The notes under the pieces are model-generated. The model had not been told where the DNA came from and did no database searches. It saw nothing but the letters and a program-made list of their open reading frames with translations. Position numbers and translations under genes: made by a program. This document shows, piece by piece, positions 34,913 through 45,339 of a stretch of DNA of 64,000 nt. Source of the stretch: Mycobacterium yunnanensis (GTDB lineage Bacteria > Actinomycetota > Actinomycetes > Mycobacteriales > Mycobacteriaceae); assembly GCF_025823185.1 (NCBI RefSeq), contig NZ_JACKVK010000011.1, positions 310,615 through 374,614 of the forward strand, read 5' to 3'. Position 1 is the stretch's first letter; every line of letters starts with the position of its first letter.

Positions 34913-35904
34913 TGGTGAACATGGATGCTGCGCCGCCGCCCGATCTGGCCGCCGTCCTGGCGGCGTGGACCGCCTCACCGGTGGCCGACCTGCTGATCGC
35001 GCTCGGCGTGGCCGGCTACCTGGCGATGCTGATCAGGCTGCGCCGGCACGGGCAGCGGTGGGCGCCGTCGCGTACCGCCTCGGCCGCGGTCGCCGCCGTG
35101 CTCCTCGTCCTGGTGGTCAACGGCCCCCTGGCGGTGTACTCCCACCACCTGTTCTGGGTGCACATGATCGTGCACCTCATCCTCATCACCGTGGTGCCGG
35201 CCCTTCTCGTCTGGGCCCAGCCCCTCCGGTTGGCGCACGACGTCGGCGGCCCGATCGGTGACCGCGTCGACGGTGCCCGCCGCGGACGGGCGTTTCGGTG
35301 GCTGATTTCGCCGCGCCTCGCGGTGCCGCTCTACGCCGCCGTTCTGGTGCTCACGCACCTCACCGGTTTCCAAGAGGCGATGAGCCAGCACGAATGGATA
35401 CACGACGGGGAGCTGGTCCTGTACCTGGTGGCCGGCTACCTGTTGCTGCTGCCTCTGGTGGGCGACGAGTCGACCACTGAGCCGCCGCTGGCGCACCTGC
35501 TGAGATTCGTCGTGCTGGCCATCTGCATGTTCCCCGACACCTTGGTCGGAATCATGCTGATGATGACCAGCACTCCCCTGGCACCGGCGTACGCGGCGTC
35601 GCGCGACTGGGGTCCATCGGCGCTGGCCGACCAGGCCACCGCCGGAGCGGTCATGTGGTTTGGCGGAGACGGTCTGATGATGGTTCTGATGGTGATCGTC
35701 GGCGGCCGCTGGGTCGCCAGCGGTGATCGCACCGGCACGAGTCTCGGACCATGGCTCGACGGCGTGCGCAGGGGCGCGACCCTCGGTGCCGACACGACCT
35801 CCGACGGCTCGGTCGACTTGGACGACGACGATGCCGCGTTGGCTGCCTACAACGCTCGCCTGGCCGCCCTGCACGACCCCACGCACCGCGACCGGGGCCG
35901 GTGA
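34912..35904 (+). CDS. CtaG-type cytochrome c oxidase assembly membrane protein
   Basis: 330 residues with about seven to eight membrane helices, matching the Caa3_CtaG family (copper delivery/assembly of cytochrome oxidase in Bacillus). Conserved His/Asp/Glu-bearing pieces are YSHHLFWVHMIVHLILI, ATWIHDGELV-like (here HEWIHDGELVLYL) and GDGLMMVLMVIVGGRWV. The C-terminal tail is acidic and cytoplasmic. ATG 34912 abuts the MarR operator; ATG 34921 is an alternative. The kinase gene starts ten bases after its stop. Confidence 0.82.
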   Translation: MVNMDAAPPPDLAAVLAAWTASPVADLLIALGVAGYLAMLIRLRRHGQRWAPSRTASAAVAAVLLVLVVNGPLAVYSHHLFWVHMIVHLILITVVPALLVWAQPLRLAHDVGGPIGDRVDGARRGRAFRWLISPRLAVPLYAAVLVLTHLTGFQEAMSQHEWIHDGELVLYLVAGYLLLLPLVGDESTTEPPLAHLLRFVVLAICMFPDTLVGIMLMMTSTPLAPAYAASRDWGPSALADQATAGAVMWFGGDGLMMVLMVIVGGRWVASGDRTGTSLGPWLDGVRRGATLGADTTSDGSVDLDDDDAALAAYNARLAALHDPTHRDRGR

Positions 35905-35913
35905 CGCACTGCC

Positions 35914-36810
35914 GTGACGCGCATGGCCGGGCTGGTGGTCGCCGACCGCTTCAAGCTCAAGCGACTCATCGGCTTCGGTGGCACCGGGCAGGTCTGGGAG
36001 GCGACGGATCTGCCGACCAGGAGGGTCGTCGCGCTGAAGATCCTGCGCGACGACGTCGCCGAGGACCTGGTGATCCAGGCGCGTTTTCGCCGAGAGGCCG
36101 ACACGGTCGCGTCGCTCGACCATCCCGGCATCGCCCGTTTCGTCGACTACGGCCACGTCGTCGATCCCGCCGCGCCCGGTGGCCAGGCCATCACCTACCT
36201 GGCCACCGAATTCATCAGGGGCGAATCCCTCAGCGCGCTGATCCACCGGTCCGAGCGGCTGCCCGTCGGGCGGACGCTCAACGTGTTGGAGGGCGTGGCA
36301 CGGGCGCTCGGACACGCCCACGCCGCGGGGGTGGTGCACCGCGACGTCAAGCCGAGCAACATCCTGGTGACCAAGGACGGCGCGGCCAAGCTCACCGACT
36401 TCGGCATCGTGCGGGTGCTCGGCGAAGCCACCCTGACGCACGTCGGAACGGTGATGGGCACCGCCCGGTACATGTCGCCGGAGCAAGCCCGCGGCGACGT
36501 CGCCACCGCGGCCAGCGACGTGTACGCACTCGCCGTGGTCGGATACGAGATGATCACGGGCACACCGTTGTTCGCCGGCAAGGATCCGTTGTCCATCGCC
36601 ATGAGCCACATGGAGGACGAGCCGGCTCAGCTGCCGGACACCGCAGGCAAGCCACTGCAGGACCTCGTCGCCACGGCCTTGCAGAAGGACCCCCGCCGCC
36701 GACCGGCCAACGGGACCGAGTTCGCCGAGCAGATCGCCGCCGCGCGTCGCCCGGCCGACCGGCCGATTCGGTCGACGCGGCCGTGGCGGTCCCGGTGGCG
36801 CCGGACCTGA
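35914..36810 (+). CDS. Soluble Ser/Thr protein kinase, catalytic domain only
   Basis: 298 residues. A Hanks-type kinase with glycine loop IGFGGTGQV (19-27), catalytic Lys42 in VALKIL, HRDVKPSN (142-149), DFG (162-164) and the APE-equivalent MSPE (187-190). Unlike most mycobacterial Pkn proteins it has no transmembrane helix or sensor domain: the chain ends in a short basic tail soon after the kinase fold. It probably belongs to the ctaG transcript (10-base gap). Substrates unknown. GTG 35914 is used; an ATG nine bases later is possible. Confidence 0.9.
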   Translation: MTRMAGLVVADRFKLKRLIGFGGTGQVWEATDLPTRRVVALKILRDDVAEDLVIQARFRREADTVASLDHPGIARFVDYGHVVDPAAPGGQAITYLATEFIRGESLSALIHRSERLPVGRTLNVLEGVARALGHAHAAGVVHRDVKPSNILVTKDGAAKLTDFGIVRVLGEATLTHVGTVMGTARYMSPEQARGDVATAASDVYALAVVGYEMITGTPLFAGKDPLSIAMSHMEDEPAQLPDTAGKPLQDLVATALQKDPRRRPANGTEFAEQIAAARRPADRPIRSTRPWRSRWRRT

Positions 36811-36824
36811 CGGCCCGACACTCG

Positions 36825-36881
36825 CGAAACTACGCTTGTTGCGCACGATCACGGGTTTCGGGCGCAACGACCGTAGTCTCG
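36825..36881. terminator. Long imperfect hairpin between convergent genes
   Basis: The arm 36825-36834 (CGAAACTACG) pairs with 36872-36881 (CGTAGTCTCG, one mismatch), and inside it GTTGCGC (36838-36844) pairs perfectly with GCGCAAC (36862-36868). It fills the 82-base gap between the kinase and tautomerase stops, so it is a candidate bidirectional terminator. No T-run. Confidence 0.6.
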
Positions 36882-36892
36882 GCGACCGTGGG

Positions 36893-37297
36893 TCAGCGCC
36901 ACTGCTCCTTGGGGATGACGACGTAGCTGGCCTCGCCGCGGCCAAAGGACCAGTCGTGTCGCTCGTTCTCGGTCAGGACCACGGCGAGATCCTCGGCGCG
37001 CACACCGATCCGTTCGCCGAGCAGTTCGGCGAGACGCGCGTAGAACGCCTGCTTGGCCTCGGGGCTCCGACCGGAGGACAAGGTGACGGCGACCATGACG
37101 AAGCGGTCGGTGCGGTCGACGTCGAGGTAGGAGCGGTTGAACGCAAATCCGTCCGGCTGGTGCTCGGTGACGATCTGAAATCGGTCGCGCTCGGGCACGC
37201 CGAGGGTCTCGACCATCGCGCGTTGCACGCAGTCTCCGATCGACGTGCGCTCGGCGGCCGTGTAGCCCTGCAGGACATCGATTCTCACCAACGGCAT
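36893..37297 (-). CDS. Tautomerase family protein
   Basis: 134 residues. The N-terminus MPLVRIDVLQGY supplies the catalytic Pro1 after Met removal. Length and the block RSYLDVDRTDRFVMVAVTLS point to the longer Tautomerase_2 type (two beta-alpha-beta units) rather than the 62-residue 4-oxalocrotonate tautomerase. ATG 37297 was chosen because it exposes Pro1; the frame runs on to 37321 but would bury it. Substrate unknown. Confidence 0.87.
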   Translation of the reverse strand: MPLVRIDVLQGYTAAERTSIGDCVQRAMVETLGVPERDRFQIVTEHQPDGFAFNRSYLDVDRTDRFVMVAVTLSSGRSPEAKQAFYARLAELLGERIGVRAEDLAVVLTENERHDWSFGRGEASYVVIPKEQWR

Positions 37298-37317
37298 TGA
37301 TCGGACTTTACAGGCGA

Positions 37318-38997
37318 TCACGCCCCGAAGTATTCGTGGACGTGCCGGATCGCCATCGATCCCTCGCCCACCGCGGACGCCACTCGCTTGACCGAGCCGC
37401 TGCGGACGTCGCCCGCGGCGAAGACACCCGGGCGGCTGGTCTCCAGCGTCAGCGGCATTCGCCCCGTGGCGCGGCCGGTCCGAGCGTAGAGGGCGGCGGA
37501 CCCGGTGGCGACGTATCCGTGGTCGTCGAGTTCCACGGCGCCGGCCAGCCAGGCCGTATTGGGCGCGCCTCCGATGAAGACGAACAGCGACCGCGCGTCG
37601 AGCGAATACTGCTCCCCGGTCCGTCTGTCTCGGGCCACCACGGCGGTGAGTTCGTCGTCGCCGTCGACGCCCACGACTTCGGTGGACGTCCGCACGGTGA
37701 TTCGCGGGTGCTGCAGTATTTGGTCGACGAGGTAGCGCGACATGTCCTGGTTGGGGTCGTCGCCACGGATCAGGACGGACACCCGAACCACCCTGGTCGC
37801 CAGGAACACCGCGGCCTGACCCGCCGAGTTGCCGCCGCCCACGACGACGACGGGATCGGTGCCGCAGGACAGCGCTTCCTGCACGGTGGCCGCGTAGTAC
37901 ACGCTGTTGCCCTCGAACCGGTCGATCCCCGGTACCGCGAGCCTGCGATACCGCACCCCCGTGGCGAGCACGACGGCGCGCGCAGCCACCGACGTGTCAT
38001 CGGCGAGTCGGATCACGTGGTGCTCACCGTCGGAGTCCAGTCCGATTGCCTCGGCCGACACCATGACTCGGGCGCCGAACTTCCCGGCTTGCAGACACGC
38101 CCTTTCCGCCAGGTCGGAACCGGAGATGCCGGCCGGGAACCCGAGGTAGTTCTCGATGCGTGACGACGTGCCGGCCCGCCCGCCGCTGGCGATCCGCTCC
38201 AGCGCCCCGGTGTAGAGACCGTCCGATGCGCCGTAGACCGCCGCGGCTAGGCCGGCCGGCCCTGCCCCCACGACGACGACGTCGACTTCGGCGGACGCCG
38301 GGTCGGGCACGGACAGTCCGACCCGGCGAGCCAGCTCCGCGTTGGTCGGGTTTCGCAACACCGTGCCGGCCCAGATCACCACCGGCGTGTCCTGACAGCC
38401 AATTCCGAATCGTTGCAGCAGCCGTTCGGCATGTTTGTCACGCTCCACGTCCAACCACTTGTGCGGCAACCGGTTTCGCGTCAAGAACTCGCGAAGTCGC
38501 ACGGTGTCGGGGTTGAAGCAGGAACCGATGAGGCGCAGCCCGGTGCCCTGCTCGATCAGCAGCGATCGACGGATCAGATACGCCCGCAGGATCACGTCGC
38601 TGAGAGCCGGGTCGTGGGCGGCCAGGTCCCGGACGCGCTCGATCGGCACCACCAGCACTTCGCCGGCGTCGACCACTTCGGCGGTGTAGAAGGCGGGTTG
38701 GCCTTCGAGCTCACCCAGCTCACCCAGGAACCGGCCGGGGCCGTGCACGCGAATGACGTGCCGCCCTCCCGCGTCATCGCTCGTGCTGATCGCAACGTGA
38801 CCCGACAGGATGACGAAGAAGTAGTCGGAGCGTTCGCCCTCGCACACCAAGGTCTCGCCCTCGTCGACGGATCGCCGTGAGCCGCCGGCCTCCAGGATCG
38901 CGATCTGATGGCCGTCCAGTCGCGGGTACGCACCGTCCATGTCGGGGGTTTCGTCCGGCGGGGTGGTCGCACGCCGGTCCGCCACGGCCTCAGACAT
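37318..38997 (-). CDS. cNMP-binding/glutaredoxin-like/TrxR-like FAD oxidoreductase fusion
   Basis: 559 residues, three domains. Residues about 25-145 form a cyclic-nucleotide/Crp-type beta-barrel (EGETLVCEGERSDYFFVILS, GRFLGELGELEGQPAFYTAE). Residues about 165-240 look glutaredoxin-like, with SCFNPDTVRLREFL at the active-site position and a cis-Pro TPVVIW. Residues 260-559 are a thioredoxin-reductase-like flavoprotein with GAGPAGLAAAVYGASDG, VVVVGGGNSAGQAAVFLA and the FAD motif GVFAAGDVRSG. The reductase CxxC is missing: the place of CATC reads AATV. So it cannot reduce thioredoxin by the usual thiol relay. ATG 38997 overlaps the UBP gene by eight bases. Confidence 0.88.
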   Translation of the reverse strand: MSEAVADRRATTPPDETPDMDGAYPRLDGHQIAILEAGGSRRSVDEGETLVCEGERSDYFFVILSGHVAISTSDDAGGRHVIRVHGPGRFLGELGELEGQPAFYTAEVVDAGEVLVVPIERVRDLAAHDPALSDVILRAYLIRRSLLIEQGTGLRLIGSCFNPDTVRLREFLTRNRLPHKWLDVERDKHAERLLQRFGIGCQDTPVVIWAGTVLRNPTNAELARRVGLSVPDPASAEVDVVVVGAGPAGLAAAVYGASDGLYTGALERIASGGRAGTSSRIENYLGFPAGISGSDLAERACLQAGKFGARVMVSAEAIGLDSDGEHHVIRLADDTSVAARAVVLATGVRYRRLAVPGIDRFEGNSVYYAATVQEALSCGTDPVVVVGGGNSAGQAAVFLATRVVRVSVLIRGDDPNQDMSRYLVDQILQHPRITVRTSTEVVGVDGDDELTAVVARDRRTGEQYSLDARSLFVFIGGAPNTAWLAGAVELDDHGYVATGSAALYARTGRATGRMPLTLETSRPGVFAAGDVRSGSVKRVASAVGEGSMAIRHVHEYFGA

Positions 38998-39256
38998 AGT
39001 TCTCGTGGACATAGCACCACCGCCACTTCGGGCCCGCCTCCATGGATTCGACGATGGGGTGCGCCTGAACGCCCGCGTGCATGCGGGCATGCCGCATCGG
39101 CGACGAGTCGCAGCAGCCGACGTGCCCACACGTCAGGCACAGCCTCAGGTGAACCCACGGCGTCCCGAGGCGCAGACATTCCTCGCAGCCGGCGGAGTGG
39201 GGGTGTACGTCGCGGATCGCGGTCACGTGCGGGTCGACGCCCACCGACGTGCTCAT
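38990..39256 (-). CDS. UBP-type zinc-finger protein
   Basis: 88 residues, almost entirely a UBP (ubiquitin-protease-type) zinc finger: CEECLRLGTPWVHLRLCLTC, GHVGCCDSSPMRHARMHAG and AHPIVESMEAGPKWRWCYVH give the Cys/His pattern. Bacteria lack ubiquitin, so the partner is unknown; in actinobacteria such fingers occur beside redox flavoproteins. It overlaps thioredoxin on one side (ATGA) and the flavoprotein on the other, so the three genes are one translational unit. Confidence 0.88.
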   Translation of the reverse strand: MSTSVGVDPHVTAIRDVHPHSAGCEECLRLGTPWVHLRLCLTCGHVGCCDSSPMRHARMHAGVQAHPIVESMEAGPKWRWCYVHENYV

Positions 39257-39708
39257 GCTCGCGCCTCCGTCGTCCGGTCACCCGAGAGCGTGTGGTCGAG
39301 CCAATCACGCAGGGCGGCAACGGGTGCCGCGCCGGACCGTCGGCCGAGCACCTCGCCGTCGCGGTCGACGACCAGCAGGGTGGGAACCGCCTGAACGGCG
39401 AACCGCTGCCCAACCGCCGGGGCCCGGTCGACGTCCACCTTCACGAGTTTGAGCTCGCCGGACCGTTCGGTGGCCAGCTGTTCGAGGACGGGGCTGACCA
39501 CCCGGCAGGGCCCGCACCAGGTTGCCCACACGTCGACGAGGACGGGCAACGAGGCGGTGCGAACCACCTCGTCGAAGTCGCCGTCGTCGGCGTCGGCGAT
39601 CCACGGCAACCATCGTCCACAGTTCGCGCAGCGGGGTCGTCCCGTCGCCGCGCCCCGTACCCGATTGCGCTTCTCGCAGTGCGGGCACGTCGTGATGTGA
39701 AACGTCAT
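39253..39708 (-). CDS. Thioredoxin-2-type thioredoxin with N-terminal zinc ribbon
   Basis: 151 residues. An N-terminal zinc ribbon (ITTCPHCEKRNRV and PRCANCGRWLPW) precedes a thioredoxin fold with active site ATWCGPCRVV and cis-Pro AVPTLLVVD. This is the E. coli TrxC arrangement, used in oxidative stress. ATG 39708 has AAGGAG six bases upstream. First gene of a three-gene redox operon. About 196 bases separate it from the divergent membrane-protein gene. Confidence 0.93.
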   Translation of the reverse strand: MTFHITTCPHCEKRNRVRGAATGRPRCANCGRWLPWIADADDGDFDEVVRTASLPVLVDVWATWCGPCRVVSPVLEQLATERSGELKLVKVDVDRAPAVGQRFAVQAVPTLLVVDRDGEVLGRRSGAAPVAALRDWLDHTLSGDRTTEARA

Positions 39709-39904
39709 GGCACTCCTTCGTCGGACTGACGGACCCGTGTTCCGCTCACCCCCCTGACTCTGCCAACCGGGACGCCTCCCGGCATCGGCCCTGGAGTGCC
39801 AAAAGACGGCATCCGAGCAGACCCTCGGGGACGGGACCCGTTTGGACCGCCGCGCCCGGGGTACCGGGTGGCACTGGCGTCGTCCGTCGCCGTGGGGAGT
39901 GACA

Positions 39905-40933
39905 TTGACCGATAGCAAGTTCACGGTGTTGCTGATCGCCGACCCAGGAATGCCGGCACGCCTGGCACGGCACGTCGCCATGACGCTGCCCGACGGCCAG
40001 ACCGACGGGCCGGGCTCACCGGCGCACTGGGAGGCCGAGGTTCGGGTCGAGCCGTTTCTCCGCGACGAACGCACGTCGTTCCTCGAGGTCGTGGAGGCAG
40101 TGCAACCGGCTGAGAAGGGCGCCGACGTCGTCGTCTACCTGACCGACCTGCCCCGTCGAGACGACCGCATACCAATCCTCGCCGAGGTCAGCACTGCACA
40201 CCGTTTCGGGCTCATCGCCGTAGCCGGCGTCGGTGCCACGTGGGTCACCCGGCGGGCGTTCGACCTCGTCGTCCTGACCATCGCCGTGGTCACCGAACGC
40301 CCCGAACTGCTACCACGAATGGCCGCTCGGTTGAGGTCTGCCGACATTCCCGACGGCATCCGCTACTACGCGCCACGTGGGCTTCGCCGGCTCCGTCTGC
40401 TGGCGGGAATGGTGCGGGCAAATCGTCCATGGCGCTTGGTCGCCGGACTGTCGAAGGTGCTCGTCGTGGCGTTGGGATCCGGCGCGCTGGCGCTCGCCAC
40501 CGACACGATCTGGCTGTTCGCCGACACCATGGGCCCGTGGCGAATCGGCGTGACCACCGTCCTGTCGATTGCAGCGATGGTCGCGTGGCTGATCCTCGAT
40601 CACGAACTGTGGGAGCGCCCGGAGTCAGCCGCAGAACGTGCCCGGTCGATGCTCTACAACGTCGCGACCGTGATCACCCTGACCATCGGCGTCGCGGTGC
40701 TACAGGTGGCCTTGTTCGTCTCGATACTCTTCGCGGCCAGCATCACGTTGCGACCAGACGTATTCGAGCAGACGGTCGGGCATCCGGTGTCGACCGGGGA
40801 CTACCTTTCACTTGCCTGGTTGGTGGCCTGCATCGCCACCGTCGGCGGTGCGTTGGGGTCGGGACTGGAAGACGACGAGGGCGTGAAGGCGGCCGCCTAC
40901 GGCATCCGGCAGCGGCAGCGTTTCGACGAGTAG
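39905..40933 (+). CDS. Integral membrane protein of unknown function
   Basis: 342 residues. Residues 1-175 are soluble and alpha/beta-like (KFTVLLIADPGMPARLARHV, DVVVYLTDLPRRDD, FGLIAVAGVGATWVTRRAFD). The second part has four membrane helices in two pairs, for example WRLVAGLSKVLVVALGSGAL and GVTTVLSIAAMVAWLIL. TTG 39905 was chosen because GGGGAG lies five bases upstream; GTG 39899 in the same frame is too close to it. No family was recognised. It is divergent from the redox operon and converges on clpB. Confidence 0.75.
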   Translation: MTDSKFTVLLIADPGMPARLARHVAMTLPDGQTDGPGSPAHWEAEVRVEPFLRDERTSFLEVVEAVQPAEKGADVVVYLTDLPRRDDRIPILAEVSTAHRFGLIAVAGVGATWVTRRAFDLVVLTIAVVTERPELLPRMAARLRSADIPDGIRYYAPRGLRRLRLLAGMVRANRPWRLVAGLSKVLVVALGSGALALATDTIWLFADTMGPWRIGVTTVLSIAAMVAWLILDHELWERPESAAERARSMLYNVATVITLTIGVAVLQVALFVSILFAASITLRPDVFEQTVGHPVSTGDYLSLAWLVACIATVGGALGSGLEDDEGVKAAAYGIRQRQRFDE

Positions 40934-40967
40934 CCATGCTGCCCAACGGCGGTCCAGCACGAGGCCG

Positions 40968-43582
<2,615 letters not shown>

Positions 43583-43592
<10 letters not shown>

Positions 43593-43891
43593 CGGGACGT
43601 CCTCCTTCGTCGAGACACGGATTCGAGTTCGTCGATGCGGTCCAGCAGGTCGAGCACCAGCCCGATCGCGGCGTAGTTGAGCCCAAGGCCCCTGCGCAAC
43701 CGGTGGATTCGGGCAACCGTCGTCACCGCGGGCGGTTCGAACCAAAGGTCGCCTTGCACGTCGCGGCGGTGGGTGAGCAGACCGAGTGCCACCAACCGGC
43801 GCACCATGTCGGGATGCAACCCGCAGCGGGACGCGAACTCGTCGAGCCCCATACCGGTCCGCCGGACCAGCACGTGGCGTGGAGCGGTCAT
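43583..43891 (-). CDS. CbpM/MerR-like chaperone modulator
   Basis: 102 residues. A MerR-type helix-turn-helix (MGLDEFASRCGLHPDMVRRL then VALGLLTHRRD) and a helix-rich end (LGLNYAAIGLVLDLLDRIDE). This fits CbpM, which in E. coli binds and inhibits the DnaJ homologue CbpA; the neighbouring gene here is exactly a CbpA-type DnaJ. HspR, the repressor of the dnaK operon in actinobacteria, is the alternative and shares the fold, but this protein lacks the longer HspR tail. ATG overlaps the cbpA stop (ATGA), and its own end overlaps clpB by ten bases. Confidence 0.78.
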
Positions 43892-44814
43892 CGTGACCTC
43901 CTCGGATCGAAGGTGGAATCGGCGGCCAGCTGTTCGAACAACTCGCGTTCTCGTGCTGTCGGGGTGGTGGGGACGACGACCTTGATCTCGGCGTAGAGGT
44001 CACCCGCGGGCCCCCGGGGATTGGGCATGCCCTCCCCGCGCAGCCGCAACCGTCTGCCGGTCGACGACCCCGGCGGAACCTTGACCTTGGCGTCCCCACC
44101 GGGTGTCGGCACGGCGACGGTGGTTCCCAGCACGGCCTCCCACGGGGAGACCGGCAGGTCGACGGTGACGTCGCGACCGTCGAGCCGAAACCTGGGATGA
44201 GGCCGAATGTGCACCACCAGATACAGATCGCCGGCGGGCCCGTTGCCACTACCCCGGCCGCCCTCTCCCGCCAGCCGGATGCGTTGACCGTCGACGACGC
44301 CGGCGGGAATGTTGACTCCGTAGTCACGGCCGCCTATCGACAGCTGGCGTTTGCCACCCCGGTAGGCCTCCTCGACGGTCAGCTCGAGCACGGCTTCCTG
44401 GTCGGCTCCAGGAGATGGCCCGAATCCCCCACTGCCGCTGAACATGTCGCCGAACAGGTCTTCGATGTTGATGCCGTCGGCACCACCGAAACCGCCTCCG
44501 AACCCCTGCCCGTAGCGCACCCGGCCACCGGAGGGTCGTCCGCCGCGCGGACCGCCAGCCCCGGCACCCACCCGCTCCTCCCAATCCTCGGGGACCTTGT
44601 CGAAGTCCTCTCCGAATCGGTCGTAGCGCTTGCGGGTGTCGGGATCGGTCAGGACGTGGTAGGCCTCGTTGATCTCCTTGAAGCGGTCCTCGGCCGACGG
44701 ATCCTTGTTGACGTCGGGGTGGTACTTGCGAGCCAGGGTGCGGAACGCCTGCTGGATCTGATCGGCGCTCGCGTCCCGCGATACGCCGAGCACCTCGTAG
44801 AAGTCGCGGGCCAC
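43888..44814 (-). CDS. DnaJ-family co-chaperone, CbpA type
   Basis: 308 residues. J domain (DFYEVLGVSRDASADQIQQA) with HPD at 32-34, a Gly-rich linker, and two beta-rich C-terminal domains, but no CxxCxGxG zinc finger, so this is a type II (CbpA) DnaJ. It stimulates the ATPase of DnaK. It lies between grpE (7-base gap) and cbpM (overlap). A housekeeping DnaJ with zinc finger is expected elsewhere in the genome. Confidence 0.92.
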   Translation of the reverse strand: MARDFYEVLGVSRDASADQIQQAFRTLARKYHPDVNKDPSAEDRFKEINEAYHVLTDPDTRKRYDRFGEDFDKVPEDWEERVGAGAGGPRGGRPSGGRVRYGQGFGGGFGGADGINIEDLFGDMFSGSGGFGPSPGADQEAVLELTVEEAYRGGKRQLSIGGRDYGVNIPAGVVDGQRIRLAGEGGRGSGNGPAGDLYLVVHIRPHPRFRLDGRDVTVDLPVSPWEAVLGTTVAVPTPGGDAKVKVPPGSSTGRRLRLRGEGMPNPRGPAGDLYAEIKVVVPTTPTARERELFEQLAADSTFDPRRSR

Positions 44815-44820
44815 CGAGCG

Positions 44821-45333
44821 TCACTCCCCACGTCGACTGACCACGACGGCCGTGGGGCGTAGTTGCCCGTCGCCGTACCCCGGGCGTAGGACGTCGACGA
44901 CGGTTCCGGGTTCGACGTCCGACCGATCCACCACGCCCACCACCTCGTGACGTTCCGGGTCGAAGGGCACTCCGGTTCGGGTGTCGCGTGGATAGCCGAA
45001 TCGCTCCAGTACCCCCACCGCCTCGTCCAGAATGCCTCGCAGACCGTCGAGTACCGCGTCGGAACGGTCACCGGCGTGACTGATCGCCCGTTCGAGGTTG
45101 TCCACGACGGGAAGCCACGCGCCGGTCACCCTCGACCGTTCGGTCGCTCGTTCGCGGTCCAGCTCGCGGGCATACCGCTTGCGCAGGTTGTCCGCATCGG
45201 CGACCGCGCGCCTCCAGCGGTCCTGCAGTTTGGCGACCTCCGAATCATTGGGTGCGGCAACCGGCTCCGCCGGATCTCCGTCGACCCGGTGGTCGTCTGC
45301 GTCGGCCCGAGACTGCTCCTGGGGGCTGGCCAT
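44821..45333 (-). CDS. grpE: GrpE nucleotide exchange factor
   Basis: 170 residues. An acidic N-terminal tail, a long coiled coil (VAKLQDRWRRAVADADNLRK) and the C-terminal beta domain with LERFGYPRDTRTGVPFDPER and VVDVLRPGYGDGQLRPTAVV. GrpE exchanges ADP for ATP on DnaK. It lies six bases after the dnaK stop. Shorter and more divergent than the standard mycobacterial GrpE, in line with an accessory chaperone set. Confidence 0.92.
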   Translation of the reverse strand: MASPQEQSRADADDHRVDGDPAEPVAAPNDSEVAKLQDRWRRAVADADNLRKRYARELDRERATERSRVTGAWLPVVDNLERAISHAGDRSDAVLDGLRGILDEAVGVLERFGYPRDTRTGVPFDPERHEVVGVVDRSDVEPGTVVDVLRPGYGDGQLRPTAVVVSRRGE

Positions 45334-45339
45334 CGTCGA

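Noticed and set aside
39825..39843. Possible DosR box (TCGGGGACGGGACCCG) before the thioredoxin operon
   Set aside because: Only the left half fits the 20-base DosR consensus; the right half lacks GTCCC, so the match is too weak.
43593..44327. N-terminal extension of ClpB
   Set aside because: The extra 245 residues are the shadow of cbpA and cbpM; GTG 43592 with GGAGG begins at the Clp_N domain.
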